Notes: generated from the sequence alone by a model not told the origin. Positions 8,666-17,912 are shown, numbered from the stretch's first letter. The stretch: DNA of 64,000 nt from Paraburkholderia madseniana (GCF_009690905.1 NZ_VOSW01000022.1:40824-104823), one strand, 5' to 3'. Numbers and translations are program-made.

Positions 8666-9670
8666 CTATTGGATCTTGATGACAACCTTACCCTTTACAC
8701 GCCCGGTTTCGACGTAAGCCAAGGCCTCGTTGGTTGCCGCAAACGGGAAGATCCGATCGATCACCGGTCGTATGGATCCTGCATCGATCAGTGCAGCGAT
8801 CCGGCTCAGTTGGTCCCCGCTGGCGCGCATGAACACAAATGAATAACTGACGTCATGACGTTTTGCAGTTTTCCGGATGCGATAGCTCAAAAGACGCATC
8901 ACCATTTTCAGGAACCACGAAGCGCCCATCTCTTTGGCAAAGTCGGGATCGGGCGGTCCCGCGATCCCGATGAGTTTGCCACCCGGCTTGAGCACGCGCA
9001 GTGACTTCTTGAGCGTATCGCCGCCCTGCGTGTCGAACACCAGATCGTAACCTTTGAGGATGTCAGCAAAGTCGTCTTTTTTGTAATCGACGACGATATC
9101 CGCACCGAGTTGCTTCACCAGTTCGGCATTGCGCGCGCTCGTTGTCGTCGCGACGGTCGCGCCCACATGTTTCGCCAGTTGAATGGCGAATGTGCCGACG
9201 CCGCCCGAGCCAGCATGGATCAACACTTTCTGCCCTTTCTTGAGTTGTCCTTTTTCGATTAGCGCCTGCCACGCGGTCAAGCCTACCAGCGGAATCGAGG
9301 CTGCTTCTTCCATGGCGAGTGATTTGGGCTTCAACGCCACGCCGTCTTCTTTGACGGCAATGAATTCCGCGAAAGTGCCAATGCGATCTTTATGCGGTCG
9401 GGCATAGACTTCATCGCCTGGCTTGAATTGCCGAACGCGCGATCCAACACGGACCACCACCCCGGCCAGGTCGTTGCCCAGAATCAGCGGCAAACGATAG
9501 GGCAGAATGAGCTTGAACTCGCCGTCCCTGATTTTGGCATCGAGCGGATTCACGCCCGCGGCGTGGATCCGGATCAATACGTCGTCCTCACGCGGCTCCG
9601 GGACCGGCATTTCGCCGGCTCGCAAGTCATTCTTGCGGCCATATCGATCGACAACAAATGCCTTCATCAT
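8666..9670 (-). CDS. NADP-dependent medium-chain dehydrogenase/reductase, quinone oxidoreductase-like
   Basis: A 334-residue MDR-superfamily protein without the zinc ligands of true alcohol dehydrogenases. 'GVNPLDAKIRDG' and 'LGNDLAGVVVRVG' mark the catalytic domain; 'VLIHAGSGGVGTFAIQLAK' is the nucleotide-binding motif. It fits the zeta-crystallin-like/enone-reductase group that reduces quinones or alkenals using NADPH. Two ATG codons stand in tandem (9670 and 9667) after AAGGAAAC; either may be used. It lies between the SDR and MurA-like genes on the same strand. Electrophile detoxification is likely, but the substrate is not shown by the sequence. Confidence 0.88.
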   Translation of the reverse strand: MMKAFVVDRYGRKNDLRAGEMPVPEPREDDVLIRIHAAGVNPLDAKIRDGEFKLILPYRLPLILGNDLAGVVVRVGSRVRQFKPGDEVYARPHKDRIGTFAEFIAVKEDGVALKPKSLAMEEAASIPLVGLTAWQALIEKGQLKKGQKVLIHAGSGGVGTFAIQLAKHVGATVATTTSARNAELVKQLGADIVVDYKKDDFADILKGYDLVFDTQGGDTLKKSLRVLKPGGKLIGIAGPPDPDFAKEMGASWFLKMVMRLLSYRIRKTAKRHDVSYSFVFMRASGDQLSRIAALIDAGSIRPVIDRIFPFAATNEALAYVETGRVKGKVVIKIQ

Positions 9671-9761
9671 GTTTCCTTGTACGTTTCTCGTTGAGTCAGG
9701 GTGCTTCGCGGACAGTAGCGGGGATGTAGCGCTCTAGCTCGATGGCAACGCAGTCATGCCG

Positions 9762-10571
9762 TTAAGTTTGAAGTCGAAGGTCTTTGCGAATACCTGCATC
9801 CACAAGGCCGGCGGGCGCAAACCTGCGCAGCAATCGCAGACGGGCGGCGAGTCCACCGGCTGTATAGCGAAGTTTCGGGCGAGCCGCGATGGCGGCGTGC
9901 AGTACGGTCTCGGCCACGACTTCGGGACCGTCAGCGCTCTCGACGACCTCTTTCACACGCCTCGCGATGGCCGTGCGTATCTCAAGGTAGTCGTCGAGGG
10001 GAGCGTCCGGCTCCATGAAGTTCGCGTCGAAAGGCGTCTTGATGTAGGCGGGCTCAATGACGGAGACCCGGATGCCCATCGTGCGCAACTCATGATCGAG
10101 CGATTCCGAATAGCCCGCGACCGCATGCTTGGTGGCGGAATACAGCGCCATATAGGGCATGGGTAAGAAACCCAGCACAGAGCCGATGTTGATGATGCGG
10201 CCGCTGCCTTGCTGCCGCATATGGGGCACCACGGCACGCGTCATGCGGACGATTCCGAAGAAGTTCGTATCGAAGATCGCGCGGGCCTGGTCAATCGAAC
10301 TCTCTTCTGCAGCGGCAGGGGCCACGCCGAAACCAGCGTTGTTCACCAGCAGGTCGATGCGGCCGTGCAGGCGCAGTACTTCCTTGACGGCAGCTTCGAC
10401 CGATTCATCGCTAGTCACGTCCAGGGGCAGCATCTCGAACGTCCGTTGGCCGGCCTGTGCGCCGCGCCGGCTGGTGCCGTAGACCTTGTATCCGGCCTTC
10501 GTGAGCCGCTTGGCCGTGGCTTCGCCGATTCCTGACGAGGCGCCCGTAACGAGCGCTATTCCAGTTTCCAT
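9762..10571 (-). CDS. SDR-family oxidoreductase (classical)
   Basis: A 269-residue short-chain dehydrogenase. The cofactor motif TGASSGIG is at residues about 9-16, NNAG follows in mid-protein, and the catalytic Ser ('NIGSVLG') and YSATK motif are intact, so it should be active. The C-terminal half is longer than minimal SDRs and resembles the group annotated as NADP-dependent oxidoreductases acting on hydrophobic or ketone substrates. It lies just downstream of a TetR gene, with a perfect 22-bp palindrome at 10631-10652 in the gap, so it is very likely the main target of that repressor. Confidence 0.92.
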   Translation of the reverse strand: METGIALVTGASSGIGEATAKRLTKAGYKVYGTSRRGAQAGQRTFEMLPLDVTSDESVEAAVKEVLRLHGRIDLLVNNAGFGVAPAAAEESSIDQARAIFDTNFFGIVRMTRAVVPHMRQQGSGRIINIGSVLGFLPMPYMALYSATKHAVAGYSESLDHELRTMGIRVSVIEPAYIKTPFDANFMEPDAPLDDYLEIRTAIARRVKEVVESADGPEVVAETVLHAAIAARPKLRYTAGGLAARLRLLRRFAPAGLVDAGIRKDLRLQT

Positions 10572-10630
10572 GATGTCCTTCCGATATTGAGGGATGTCTT
10601 TAGGTGCTTGCTTGAGTGTTCATCTCGCAA

Positions 10631-10652
10631 AAATATGATGTTCATCATATTT
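10631..10652. promoter_or_regulatory. TetR-type operator upstream of the SDR gene
   Basis: Perfect inverted repeat: arm AAATATGATG, two central T residues, then the exact reverse complement. It sits 60 bases before the SDR start. The core ATGATG-NN-CATCAT is repeated at 11283-11296, overlapping the start of the TetR gene, which is the pattern expected for a self-regulating TetR repressor that also controls its neighbour. Confidence 0.75.
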
Positions 10653-10687
10653 CCGGTCCAACAAAAACCGGCACCGGGCCGGTGGAT

Positions 10688-11296
10688 TTACGCGTCAGTG
10701 GGCGCGAGTTTTTTCAATGCGGCTTCAAGAAAATTTTCCGACAGTTTGGGGTCGTCGACGGCACGCGCCAGCACCATGGTGCCAACCATGGTGGCCGCCG
10801 TGACAAGCGCCTGCTCATGCGCGCCTGGCTGACCCCAATCGGGCAACTGGCGCGCAATGACATCGATCATCTCCTTGATGCGGCGGGTGGCTGCGCGCCG
10901 CACGACCGGCGCCTGGCGCGGCATCTCGGAGCCAAGGGCGGAGACCGGGCAGCCATTCTCTATGTCTTCGCAATGTTCCTTCGACAGATACGCGCGCACC
11001 ATCGACGGCAACGCTTCCTCTGGCGGTACGGAGGCGGCGATATGTTCCGAGAGCGCGACGGCTTCAGCACCGGCGCGGTCAGCGGCTTCGGCAAGCAGCA
11101 CCTCGCGCGACGGGAAGTGGGAATAGAAGCCGCCATGCGTCAGGCCGGCCTCCTTCATGATGTCGGCCACTCCTGTGCCGTCGTATCCGCTGCGCCGGAT
11201 CGCGCGCGCGGCGACTTCGACGATGCGCTCGTGCGTGATTTCTTTGCGGCTGGCAGCCTTCCGATTGATTGATGGCTTTTTCATGATGACCATCAT
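10688..11296 (-). CDS. TetR/AcrR-family repressor
   Basis: About 200 residues. The N-terminal TetR DNA-binding domain is clear: 'ERIVEVAARAIRRSGYDGTG', then 'IMKEAGLTHGGFYSHF' as the recognition helix; the C-terminal ligand domain is of the 'LSRQL/..GCPVSALGSE' type with 'GCPVSALG'. Three in-frame ATG codons (11296, 11293, 11284) lie inside the palindrome at 11283-11296; none has a strong ribosome-binding site, and the conserved part begins after the third. Repressor binding there would block its own expression. It is followed by the SDR gene on the same strand. The ligand is unknown, probably an organic or electrophilic compound. Confidence 0.9.
   Translation of the reverse strand: MMVIMKKPSINRKAASRKEITHERIVEVAARAIRRSGYDGTGVADIMKEAGLTHGGFYSHFPSREVLLAEAADRAGAEAVALSEHIAASVPPEEALPSMVRAYLSKEHCEDIENGCPVSALGSEMPRQAPVVRRAATRRIKEMIDVIARQLPDWGQPGAHEQALVTAATMVGTMVLARAVDDPKLSENFLEAALKKLAPTDA
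11283..11296. promoter_or_regulatory. TetR-type operator over the repressor's own start
   Basis: Inverted repeat ATGATG-NN-CATCAT, the same core as the 10631-10652 site, placed exactly on the candidate start codons of the TetR gene. Autorepression is the natural reading. Confidence 0.6.
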
Positions 11297-11716
11297 ATAA
11301 CATTTCGACGCAATTTACTGGGCGGGGCAATGTCGATGACGGTCAATGTCTCTCAGACTGCGCTGAGCAGCGCTACCAGCTCCGGGGTCTTGGCAGTGCG
11401 TGCCCGCGTTGCTTCGCCTGCGATATCGGCGGTTACGATCAGCTTCATAGACATATGACGTCATATAAATAAGGTCTCAGCCGGTATCGCGTTGAAAGAA
11501 ATTGAAATTTAGTGATTTGGGGAAATTCGGGTAAATACGCGTCGAATAATTTCGACAAGGGGTCAATTCGTCTTGTATGATGACGTATCTCGAAATGGAT
11601 CTGCACGGCACCACGCCACGCCGCGGGCTGTACCGCAATCCTGCGAGATCGACGGCTCAGGTTTTGCGTTGTTTATGTCGTAAACAGTCAAACAATGGTT
11701 AACTGGATCGGTAGGC
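11297..11716. other. 420-base gap with palindromes and a 33-codon open frame
   Basis: No convincing gene. On the minus strand an ATG at 11454 opens a 33-codon frame ending at 11353 (MSMKLIVTADIAGEATR...), without a good ribosome-binding site; it could be a remnant 5' end of a lost gene. A perfect 14-bp palindrome (arm ATATGAC) at 11453-11466 covers its start, and a second dyad (arm GTCGAA, spacer TAAT) is at 11541-11556. The rest is the upstream region of the chemotaxis receptor. Confidence 0.5.
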
Positions 11717-13273
11717 ATGCGTAATCTGACAATAAGACACAGTCTCCTTGCCGTCCTCGTGCTTTTCGCGGGCATGATTCTGATCGGCGGCGTAGTGGGG
11801 GTGCTGGCACTTGGCCGTTCTAACGACAACGCTCGGCGTCTGCACGATATCGCCAGCCAGGAAGTGCTGGTCAACGATGCCTATAAAGACTCCACACGCA
11901 CCCGCGCCGCTCTGACGCGTGCGTATTCTGCTTTGAAAGAGCGCAATGACGAAGCGACCCGCGACTCGGCGCTCAAAAGTGCGGCCACGACATTGGAGCG
12001 TGCGGATCGTGAAACCCAGATGTTTCGCGATGCTGATAAATTTGCGGGGCAGGACGACGCGCTGAAGCAAAAACTCGTCGATTCTTCCAATACTCTGGCC
12101 ACGATTCTGCATGCTGCGTTCGACGCCTTGCGGCGGGGCGATACGAATGCTTACGTATCGATCAACGATAAAGACATCACGCTGGCTGGTGTCGCCTATT
12201 CGGCCAATGTCGAGAAGTTCCAGAACCTCGCTGAAGCACTTGCCAAGGATTCCGCCGCGCAAGGTGATCGTGAGTACACCTGGGTCGTCACGATGGTGGC
12301 GGCGGGGGTGGCACTGGCCCTTGCATTGATCGTCGCTGCGCATTTCGCTTTGCGGAAGATCGTGGTTCGTCCGCTGCAGATTGCATCTGAGTTGCTCAAC
12401 CGTATCGCGGGCAGCGACCTGACCGTATCGATTCCGGAAGGGGGCAGGAGCGAGTTGGGACAGTTGTTTACGGCGATGTCGCAGATGCAGACGGGCTTGG
12501 CGAAGACGGTGTCGAATGTGCGCGTGAACTGTGAAGCCATCCACGGTGGTGCGCGTGAGATCGCTGCCGGCAACCTCGATTTGTCGAGTAGAACCGAGCA
12601 GCAGTCTGCGTCGCTTGAAGAAACGGCGGCCAGCATGGAAGAGCTGACTTCGACCGTCAAACAGAACGCCGACCATGCCCGCCAGGCAAGCAAGCTCGCC
12701 GCTAACGCGGCGGACGTCGCACAGCGAGGCGGCAATGTCGTGCAGCAGGCAGTGCAAACGATGACGGCGATCACGGCCAGCTCGAACAAGATTGCCGAGA
12801 TCACGGGGATGATCAACAGCATCGCATTTCAAACCAACATCCTGGCCTTGAATGCGGCGGTCGAATCCGCGCGAGCAGGGGAGCAGGGTCGCGGCTTTGC
12901 CGTTGTCGCCGGCGAGGTGCGCACGCTCGCGCAGCGCAGCGCTGCCGCGGCACAGGAGATCAAAACGCTGATCGCCGCATCCGTCAACGATATCCGTGAC
13001 GGCAATGAACTCGTTGTCCAGGCCGGGCAGACCATGGGCGAGATTGTGGGCGCGGTGCAAGGCGTCGCCACCATCATGGCTGAGATTACTTCGGCGACAG
13101 TTGAACAGAGCTCCGGCATCGAGCAGGTCGGGCAGGCCGTCAGCCAGATGGACCGGGTAACGCAGCAAAACGCCGCGCTAGTCGAGCAGGCAGCCGCCGC
13201 CGCGAGCGCACTTGAGCAGCAGGCGCAGGCGATGACGGATGCTGTTTCGGCATTCCGCCTCAATCGGGCTTGA
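11717..13273 (+). CDS. Methyl-accepting chemotaxis protein
   Basis: A 518-residue inner-membrane chemoreceptor. Residues about 8-32 are a first membrane segment, followed by a periplasmic four-helix ligand domain (to about 190), a second membrane segment near 195-215 and a HAMP linker. The cytoplasmic signalling domain contains the highly conserved hairpin ('IAFQTNILALNAAVESARAG' then 'GRGFAVVAGEVRTLAQRSA'). Paired Gln/Glu sites such as 'QQSASLEETAASMEELTSTV' are likely methylation sites. There is no C-terminal CheR-binding pentapeptide; the protein ends 'AFRLNRA'. No che gene is near, so it feeds a chemotaxis system elsewhere. Ligand unknown. Confidence 0.95.
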   Translation: MRNLTIRHSLLAVLVLFAGMILIGGVVGVLALGRSNDNARRLHDIASQEVLVNDAYKDSTRTRAALTRAYSALKERNDEATRDSALKSAATTLERADRETQMFRDADKFAGQDDALKQKLVDSSNTLATILHAAFDALRRGDTNAYVSINDKDITLAGVAYSANVEKFQNLAEALAKDSAAQGDREYTWVVTMVAAGVALALALIVAAHFALRKIVVRPLQIASELLNRIAGSDLTVSIPEGGRSELGQLFTAMSQMQTGLAKTVSNVRVNCEAIHGGAREIAAGNLDLSSRTEQQSASLEETAASMEELTSTVKQNADHARQASKLAANAADVAQRGGNVVQQAVQTMTAITASSNKIAEITGMINSIAFQTNILALNAAVESARAGEQGRGFAVVAGEVRTLAQRSAAAAQEIKTLIAASVNDIRDGNELVVQAGQTMGEIVGAVQGVATIMAEITSATVEQSSGIEQVGQAVSQMDRVTQQNAALVEQAAAAASALEQQAQAMTDAVSAFRLNRA

Positions 13274-13425
13274 CCCGCATCCATATCCAGTAGAAGCATC
13301 TGTCGCGCACGTGCCGGGCTGGCAATGTACTGCCACCGGCCGCGGATATTCTTTCGAAAAGACTGAGGCGGCCGATGCTGGATGTTCATATTCGACGAAT
13401 TCAACCATTTCAACGGAGTGTCACG

Positions 13426-14523
13426 ATGAGCGTTAGGGCCACCCTGGTCGCAGCAATCCTGTTTGCGGGTGCTTTGGGATCGGGCGTATCGCAGGCTGCT
13501 ACGTACGCCTACGTATCGAATGCGGACAGCCAGGACATTTCTGTCTTCAGCCTCGACAAATCGAGCGGCTCACTCGCCGCAGTCGAGACCGTGCCGGTTG
13601 GGGGCACGGTCATGCCGATGGCGCTTTCGCCCGACCACCTCCGGCTCTATGCTGCGTTACGCTCCAAGCCGTATAGCGTGGTGAGCTTCGCGGTCAATCC
13701 GCTCGACGGTCGGCTGATCGAACTGGGCAGGGCGCCGCTTGCGGATAGCATGGCCTACGTTTCGACGGATGCGAGCGGCCGCTACCTCTTTTCCGCATCG
13801 TATGGCGGAAACCTTCTGGCAGTGAGCCGGATCGCCGCGAATGGCGTGGCGGGTGAAGTCCTGCGAACCGTCAAAACCGGCCCCATGGCTCACGCCATAC
13901 GCAATGCGCCCGACAATCGTTATGTCTTCGCATCGGTGCTCGGCTCGGATGCGTGGTTGCGTCTGAAATTCGATGCGTCGAACGGTCAGTTGACCGAAGA
14001 CGCCGCGCCCGCCTATTCGTTGCCTGCGAAGTCGGGTCCGCGCCACTTTGTGTTCTCGCCGGATCATCGCTTTGTCTATCTGATCGATGAGCTCGATGGC
14101 AAACTGCATGTGCTCGCGTTCGATAGCACGCGTGACAAAGTCAAACCCGTCCAGACCGTCTCCATCCTGCCGCCCGATTTTTCCGGCGACAAGCCGTGGG
14201 GTGCTGATGTACACGTCACGCCAGACGGGCGTTTCCTGTACGCCACTGAACGCACGTCCAACACGCTGGCTGCCTATCGGGTGAGCGCAAAATCAGGTGA
14301 ATTGACGCGCATCGGCACGTATCAGACAGAAAAGCAGCCGCGCGGATTCAATATCGATCCGTCGGGCAAGTATCTGCTTGCAGTGGGTCAACTGTCGTCA
14401 AACCTGAGCGCTTACAGTATTGACCGCAACTCCGGCGCACTGGCTTTGATTGGACAGTACCCCGTGGGTAAGGGTGCGAACTGGATCGAGATCGTTGAGT
14501 TCGAGGGGACAAACGGCAATTGA
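13426..14523 (+). CDS. Exported lactonase-family seven-bladed beta-propeller protein
   Basis: A 365-residue protein with a signal peptide ('LVAAILFAGALGSGVSQA-AT') and repeated blade motifs ('YAYVSNADSQDISVFSLDKS', 'PDHLRLYAALRSKPYSVVSF', 'GADVHVTPDGRFLYATERTS', 'GFNIDPSGKYLLAVGQ'). This is the 6-phosphogluconolactonase (Pgl, Lactonase_7) fold. Because it is exported it is unlikely to act in the pentose phosphate pathway; an extracytoplasmic lactonase or a carboxylate-binding propeller is more likely. The ATG at 13426 is preceded by GGAGTG and gives the signal peptide at residue 1; a frame from 13375 would bury it. Confidence 0.88.
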   Translation: MSVRATLVAAILFAGALGSGVSQAATYAYVSNADSQDISVFSLDKSSGSLAAVETVPVGGTVMPMALSPDHLRLYAALRSKPYSVVSFAVNPLDGRLIELGRAPLADSMAYVSTDASGRYLFSASYGGNLLAVSRIAANGVAGEVLRTVKTGPMAHAIRNAPDNRYVFASVLGSDAWLRLKFDASNGQLTEDAAPAYSLPAKSGPRHFVFSPDHRFVYLIDELDGKLHVLAFDSTRDKVKPVQTVSILPPDFSGDKPWGADVHVTPDGRFLYATERTSNTLAAYRVSAKSGELTRIGTYQTEKQPRGFNIDPSGKYLLAVGQLSSNLSAYSIDRNSGALALIGQYPVGKGANWIEIVEFEGTNGN

Positions 14524-14664
14524 GAGCCGGGTCACGGGTGAGCAGGTCAAGTTGCACACGAACTGCCTTGTCACTCTGTGACGTTGGACGGTCAAGTGAA
14601 GAGCTTTGCGGATGAAGTTCCACGCGACAGCGCAGCACCGTCGCGCGGAACGTCAAGCCGTTAG

Positions 14665-15066
14665 TCAATCCTGCGGCCGCTTGCCGAAGAGCGCAGATGT
14701 GGCTCTCCCGGTAGCCCGCGCCCTGCGGATCGCCAGCCGCCACAAACGGCCCACAGTCGCAAGAATGCCGGGGAGGGGTGGCCCTGTCGTTGTCGGTGGG
14801 TCATCCTCTGAAATCATCGAAATGACCGGCCGGCCGAAGTGGCCTTCCTGCATCGGAAGATTCCAGTACTCGTACGGGTACAACATCCGGGCGAAGCGAA
14901 TACGTGCATCGCATCCGCCATCGTGCCATTCGACGGTAGTGTCCCAACGCGTTGCCGACACAGGGCCCCGGGTTGGGTAGATCGCAGTACTTGCCACGCG
15001 GTCTTTGCTGCAATCGTCGGTTGCAGGTAAGCCGGATGGGGCCAACTTTGGGCTTCTTTCGTCCAT
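14665..15066 (-). CDS. Hypothetical protein, about 133 residues
   Basis: Not a family I recognise. The ATG at 15066 is preceded by GGAG with 6 bases spacing, which favours a real gene. The middle part ('WDTTVEWHDGGCDARIRF', 'MLYPYEYWNLPMQEGHF') reads like a folded domain, with several Trp/Tyr residues; the C-terminal 35 residues are basic and Arg/Ala-rich. No signal peptide or membrane segment. The terminator at 15113-15145 separates it from the upstream amidohydrolase, so it would have its own promoter. A non-coding stretch remains possible. Confidence 0.45.
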   Translation of the reverse strand: MDERSPKLAPSGLPATDDCSKDRVASTAIYPTRGPVSATRWDTTVEWHDGGCDARIRFARMLYPYEYWNLPMQEGHFGRPVISMISEDDPPTTTGPPLPGILATVGRLWRLAIRRARATGRATSALFGKRPQD

Positions 15067-15112
15067 GGTCATCTCCGCTGGTGATGCCGATCACGGAGAC
15101 GCCACAAACAAA

Positions 15113-15145
15113 AAAGGCCTCATCCGTATTTTCGGCGAGGCCTTT
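15113..15145 (-). terminator. Rho-independent terminator downstream of the amidohydrolase
   Basis: Read on the minus strand, arm AAAGGCCTC (15137-15145), a 15-base loop and GAGGCCTTT (15113-15121) are followed by TTTGTTT. Stem plus U-tract is the classic form and it lies about 190 bases beyond the M20 gene's stop. Confidence 0.75.
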
Positions 15146-15335
15146 GAGCTGCGTTCCTGCTTATCTAACGCGCGTTGGCCTCCGATGGCATGCCCGAACG
15201 GACTGCCATGTGGCATTGAAACGCGAAGGAGAAGAGGTTTTGCGTCAGCATGGCATCAAGTTTCTTTGCAATTGGAACGCGTGTCAACACATGTGTGTTG
15301 GGTCAAGCCGACAGTTCGTTTTCCGCTGAGCCTGC

Positions 15336-16541
15336 TTATGCCTCTGCGCCCGGATGGTCGAGATAGGCGTGGGCAAGCGCGACCCAGTACGACGTGCCAA
15401 GAGGCAGCAGCGCGTCGTTGAAGTCATAGCTCGCACTGTGCAACTGGCACAGGCCGCCCGCTTGTCCGGGCAAGCGCGCCGAGCCGTCGCCGTTGCCGAT
15501 GAACGCATAGGCGCCCGGTTTGTGCAGCATATAGAACGCGAAGTCTTCCGACGTCATGGTGCGCTCCACGTTTTCGTCCACGTTCGCGGCTCCTACCAGG
15601 TCGCGCATGACGTTGCCAGCGAGCGCGGCTTCGGCCGCGTGATTGACAAGCGCCGGGTAGATGCGCGTGAAATTGAACGTGAGCTCGATATCGAATGCAG
15701 CGGCGATACCTTCCGCCACTGTGCGCATGCGGCTTTCTATCATGTCGAGCACATCGACGCTGAAACTGCGTACGGTGCCGTTGAGCATCGCCTGCTCAGG
15801 GATGACGTTCACCGCGCTGCCTGCGTGAATTTGCGTGACTGACAACACAGCCGACTCGTTTGGATCGACGTTGCGCGACACGATCGTCTGCCAGGCTTGC
15901 GCGATCTGGACGGCGACCATGACAGGATCCGCACTACGATGCGGCTGCCCGGCATGCGAGCCGCGTCCATTTATGTGCACTTCGAACGTGTTGCTCGACG
16001 CCATCAATGCACCCGGACGGATGCCGAAGTTGCCCGCGGGCATGCCCGGCCAGTTGTGAACTCCAAACACGGCGTCCATTGGGCATCGATTGAACAGGCC
16101 GTCCTCGATCATCAGACGCGCGCCGCAGCCGCCTTCCTCTGCAGGCTGAAAGATGAAGTTTACGGTGCCGTCGAAATGTCGATGCTGGGAAAGATAGCGC
16201 GCTGCGCCGAGCAGCATGGCGGTATGTCCATCGTGGCCACACGCGTGCATCTTGCCCGAGTAACGCGACGCGTGCGCGAACGTGTTTGCTTCGTGCATCG
16301 GCAGCGCATCCATGTCAGCGCGCAAACCAATGGAACGCTCGCTCGTTCCGTGACGCAGAACACCGACAAGTCCATACCCGCCGATCCCTCGAACGACCGG
16401 TATTCCCCAGTCGTCAAGAAGACTGGCGATATAGTCGGACGTCCGCTGTTCTTCGAAACGAAGCTCGGGATTCGCATGGAGATGTCGCCGGATACGGATC
16501 AGTTCGGGTTCAAAGGCGATAATCGATTCGTCGTAAATCAT
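15336..16541 (-). CDS. M20-family amidohydrolase (hippurate hydrolase type)
   Basis: A 401-residue metallo-hydrolase of the M20D group, which cleaves N-acyl amino acids such as hippurate or N-acetyl amino acids, or IAA conjugates. 'IGLRADMDALPMHE', the metal-binding 'HACGHDGHTAMLLGAARYL', 'QPAEEGGCGARLMIEDGLF' and 'MTSEDFAFYML' are all present, so it should be active. It starts 51 bases after the MFS gene on the same strand and forms an operon with it: uptake followed by hydrolysis. Cytoplasmic, no signal peptide. The acyl group accepted cannot be read from sequence. Confidence 0.93.
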   Translation of the reverse strand: MIYDESIIAFEPELIRIRRHLHANPELRFEEQRTSDYIASLLDDWGIPVVRGIGGYGLVGVLRHGTSERSIGLRADMDALPMHEANTFAHASRYSGKMHACGHDGHTAMLLGAARYLSQHRHFDGTVNFIFQPAEEGGCGARLMIEDGLFNRCPMDAVFGVHNWPGMPAGNFGIRPGALMASSNTFEVHINGRGSHAGQPHRSADPVMVAVQIAQAWQTIVSRNVDPNESAVLSVTQIHAGSAVNVIPEQAMLNGTVRSFSVDVLDMIESRMRTVAEGIAAAFDIELTFNFTRIYPALVNHAAEAALAGNVMRDLVGAANVDENVERTMTSEDFAFYMLHKPGAYAFIGNGDGSARLPGQAGGLCQLHSASYDFNDALLPLGTSYWVALAHAYLDHPGAEA

Positions 16542-16592
16542 TTTCAGTTTTGGTGCGATCTGGTTTTTGGGGCATGCGACTGGACGATGTAA

Positions 16593-17912
16593 TCACTCGA
16601 GCTGGGTTTGGACCGTGTCCGGTTCCGGGTTGCCTTTGCCTTTGGTCATAAACAGCACCGGCACGCAGCTGATCAATGCTGCGGTCGCGAGGTAATACCC
16701 GATCACAAGGCGATCGCCGGTGAAACCGATCAGCGTAGTCACCGCGACCGGCGTAAAGCCGCCAAACACCGTCACGCCGATTGCATAGGCAAAACCGACG
16801 CCCGTTGCGCGAAATTCCGTCGGGAAGACGTTGCCGAGCACGCTCGATGCACAAGCGGCGTAGCAGGCAAGCAGGATCGCGATGGTGACCTGCACCACCA
16901 CGAGCGTAGCGAGTCCGGGGTAATGGGAAAGCAGCACGAACAGCGGATAGGCGGCGATTGCCGTGAGTGCGGCACCGATCAGCATGGGGGTACGGGTGCC
17001 GATCCGGTCCGACAGATGACCGATGATGGGACACATCGTCATCATCGCCATGCCATAGCTGACCTGTCCGACATAACTGTCAAAGAGGCTTAGATGAACC
17101 TCGCGAACAGCGTAGGTCGTGAAGTAATTCGAAACGTAGGTGGCGATCGTCCAGAACACCATGATTGCCACGCCGGTTGCCACCTGGCTCCGGTATTCGA
17201 CCAATTGCGTCCACAGGGCTCGGCGCGGCAAACGCTGAGATTGCTCGAAGACCGCTGTTTCATCGACAGAGCGTCGGATGTACCAGCCGACCGGACCGAT
17301 CAACAAGCCGAAGGCGAACGCCAGACGCCATGCGCCGCCGAAGATCTGCTCCTGGGTAAAGAGGCTCGTTAGCGCCAGTCCGACGAGTCCGGCGATCAGC
17401 GTGCCGCCGCCTTGCGACATTTGCTGGAAGGAGCCGAACAACCCCTTACGCGACGGTGGCGCGTTCTCGACCAGCATCGCTACCGTGCCGCCGATCTCGC
17501 CGCCCGCCGAAAAGCCCTGGATCAACCTGCCAAGCACGATAACAATCGGCGCGGCAATGCCGATGCTCGCGAACGACGGGCACACGGCTGGCACAACGGT
17601 ACCGGCAGCCATGAGCAGCAGCGTGAGGCTCAAAGCCTTCTTGCGACCCGCACGGTCCGCGTATCGGCCGAGTACGAGCGCGCCCACTGGCCGCACGAGG
17701 AAGCCCACCGCGAAAGTGATGAACGTCAGAATCAGCGCGGCGAAGTCGGAACTGGCGGGGAAAAACGTCCGGGATATGGGAACCGCGAAAATGCCATAGG
17801 CAATGAAATCGTAAATCTCAAGAAGATTACCCACCGATGCCGCTGCAACTGCGCGTCGGCTGGGCACAGCCACCCTGTCTGGTCGATGACCGACCGCTTT
17901 CACACTCGCCAT
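16593..17912 (-). CDS. MFS transporter, metabolite:H+ symporter (MHS) family
   Basis: A 439-residue inner-membrane protein with about 12 hydrophobic segments. 'LEIYDFIAYGIFAVPISRTF' in the first segment and 'LGRYADRAGRKKALSLTLLL' in the loop between segments 2 and 3 are MHS-family hallmarks (ProP, KgtP, shikimate and citrate transporters). It is the first gene of a two-gene unit with the M20 amidohydrolase, so it likely imports the acylated amino acid or a carboxylate. It is divergent from a LysR gene at 18036. Confidence 0.92.
   Translation of the reverse strand: MASVKAVGHRPDRVAVPSRRAVAAASVGNLLEIYDFIAYGIFAVPISRTFFPASSDFAALILTFITFAVGFLVRPVGALVLGRYADRAGRKKALSLTLLLMAAGTVVPAVCPSFASIGIAAPIVIVLGRLIQGFSAGGEIGGTVAMLVENAPPSRKGLFGSFQQMSQGGGTLIAGLVGLALTSLFTQEQIFGGAWRLAFAFGLLIGPVGWYIRRSVDETAVFEQSQRLPRRALWTQLVEYRSQVATGVAIMVFWTIATYVSNYFTTYAVREVHLSLFDSYVGQVSYGMAMMTMCPIIGHLSDRIGTRTPMLIGAALTAIAAYPLFVLLSHYPGLATLVVVQVTIAILLACYAACASSVLGNVFPTEFRATGVGFAYAIGVTVFGGFTPVAVTTLIGFTGDRLVIGYYLATAALISCVPVLFMTKGKGNPEPDTVQTQLE

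Noticed and set aside
11699..13168. Long minus-strand frame opposite the chemotaxis receptor
   Set aside because: Arg/His-rich translation typical of the complement of a G+C-rich gene; the receptor on the plus strand has complete conserved motifs.
13375..13425. Longer N-terminus for the exported lactonase-fold protein
   Set aside because: It would place a normal signal peptide 17 residues inside the protein; the ATG at 13426 has a GGAG ribosome-binding site.
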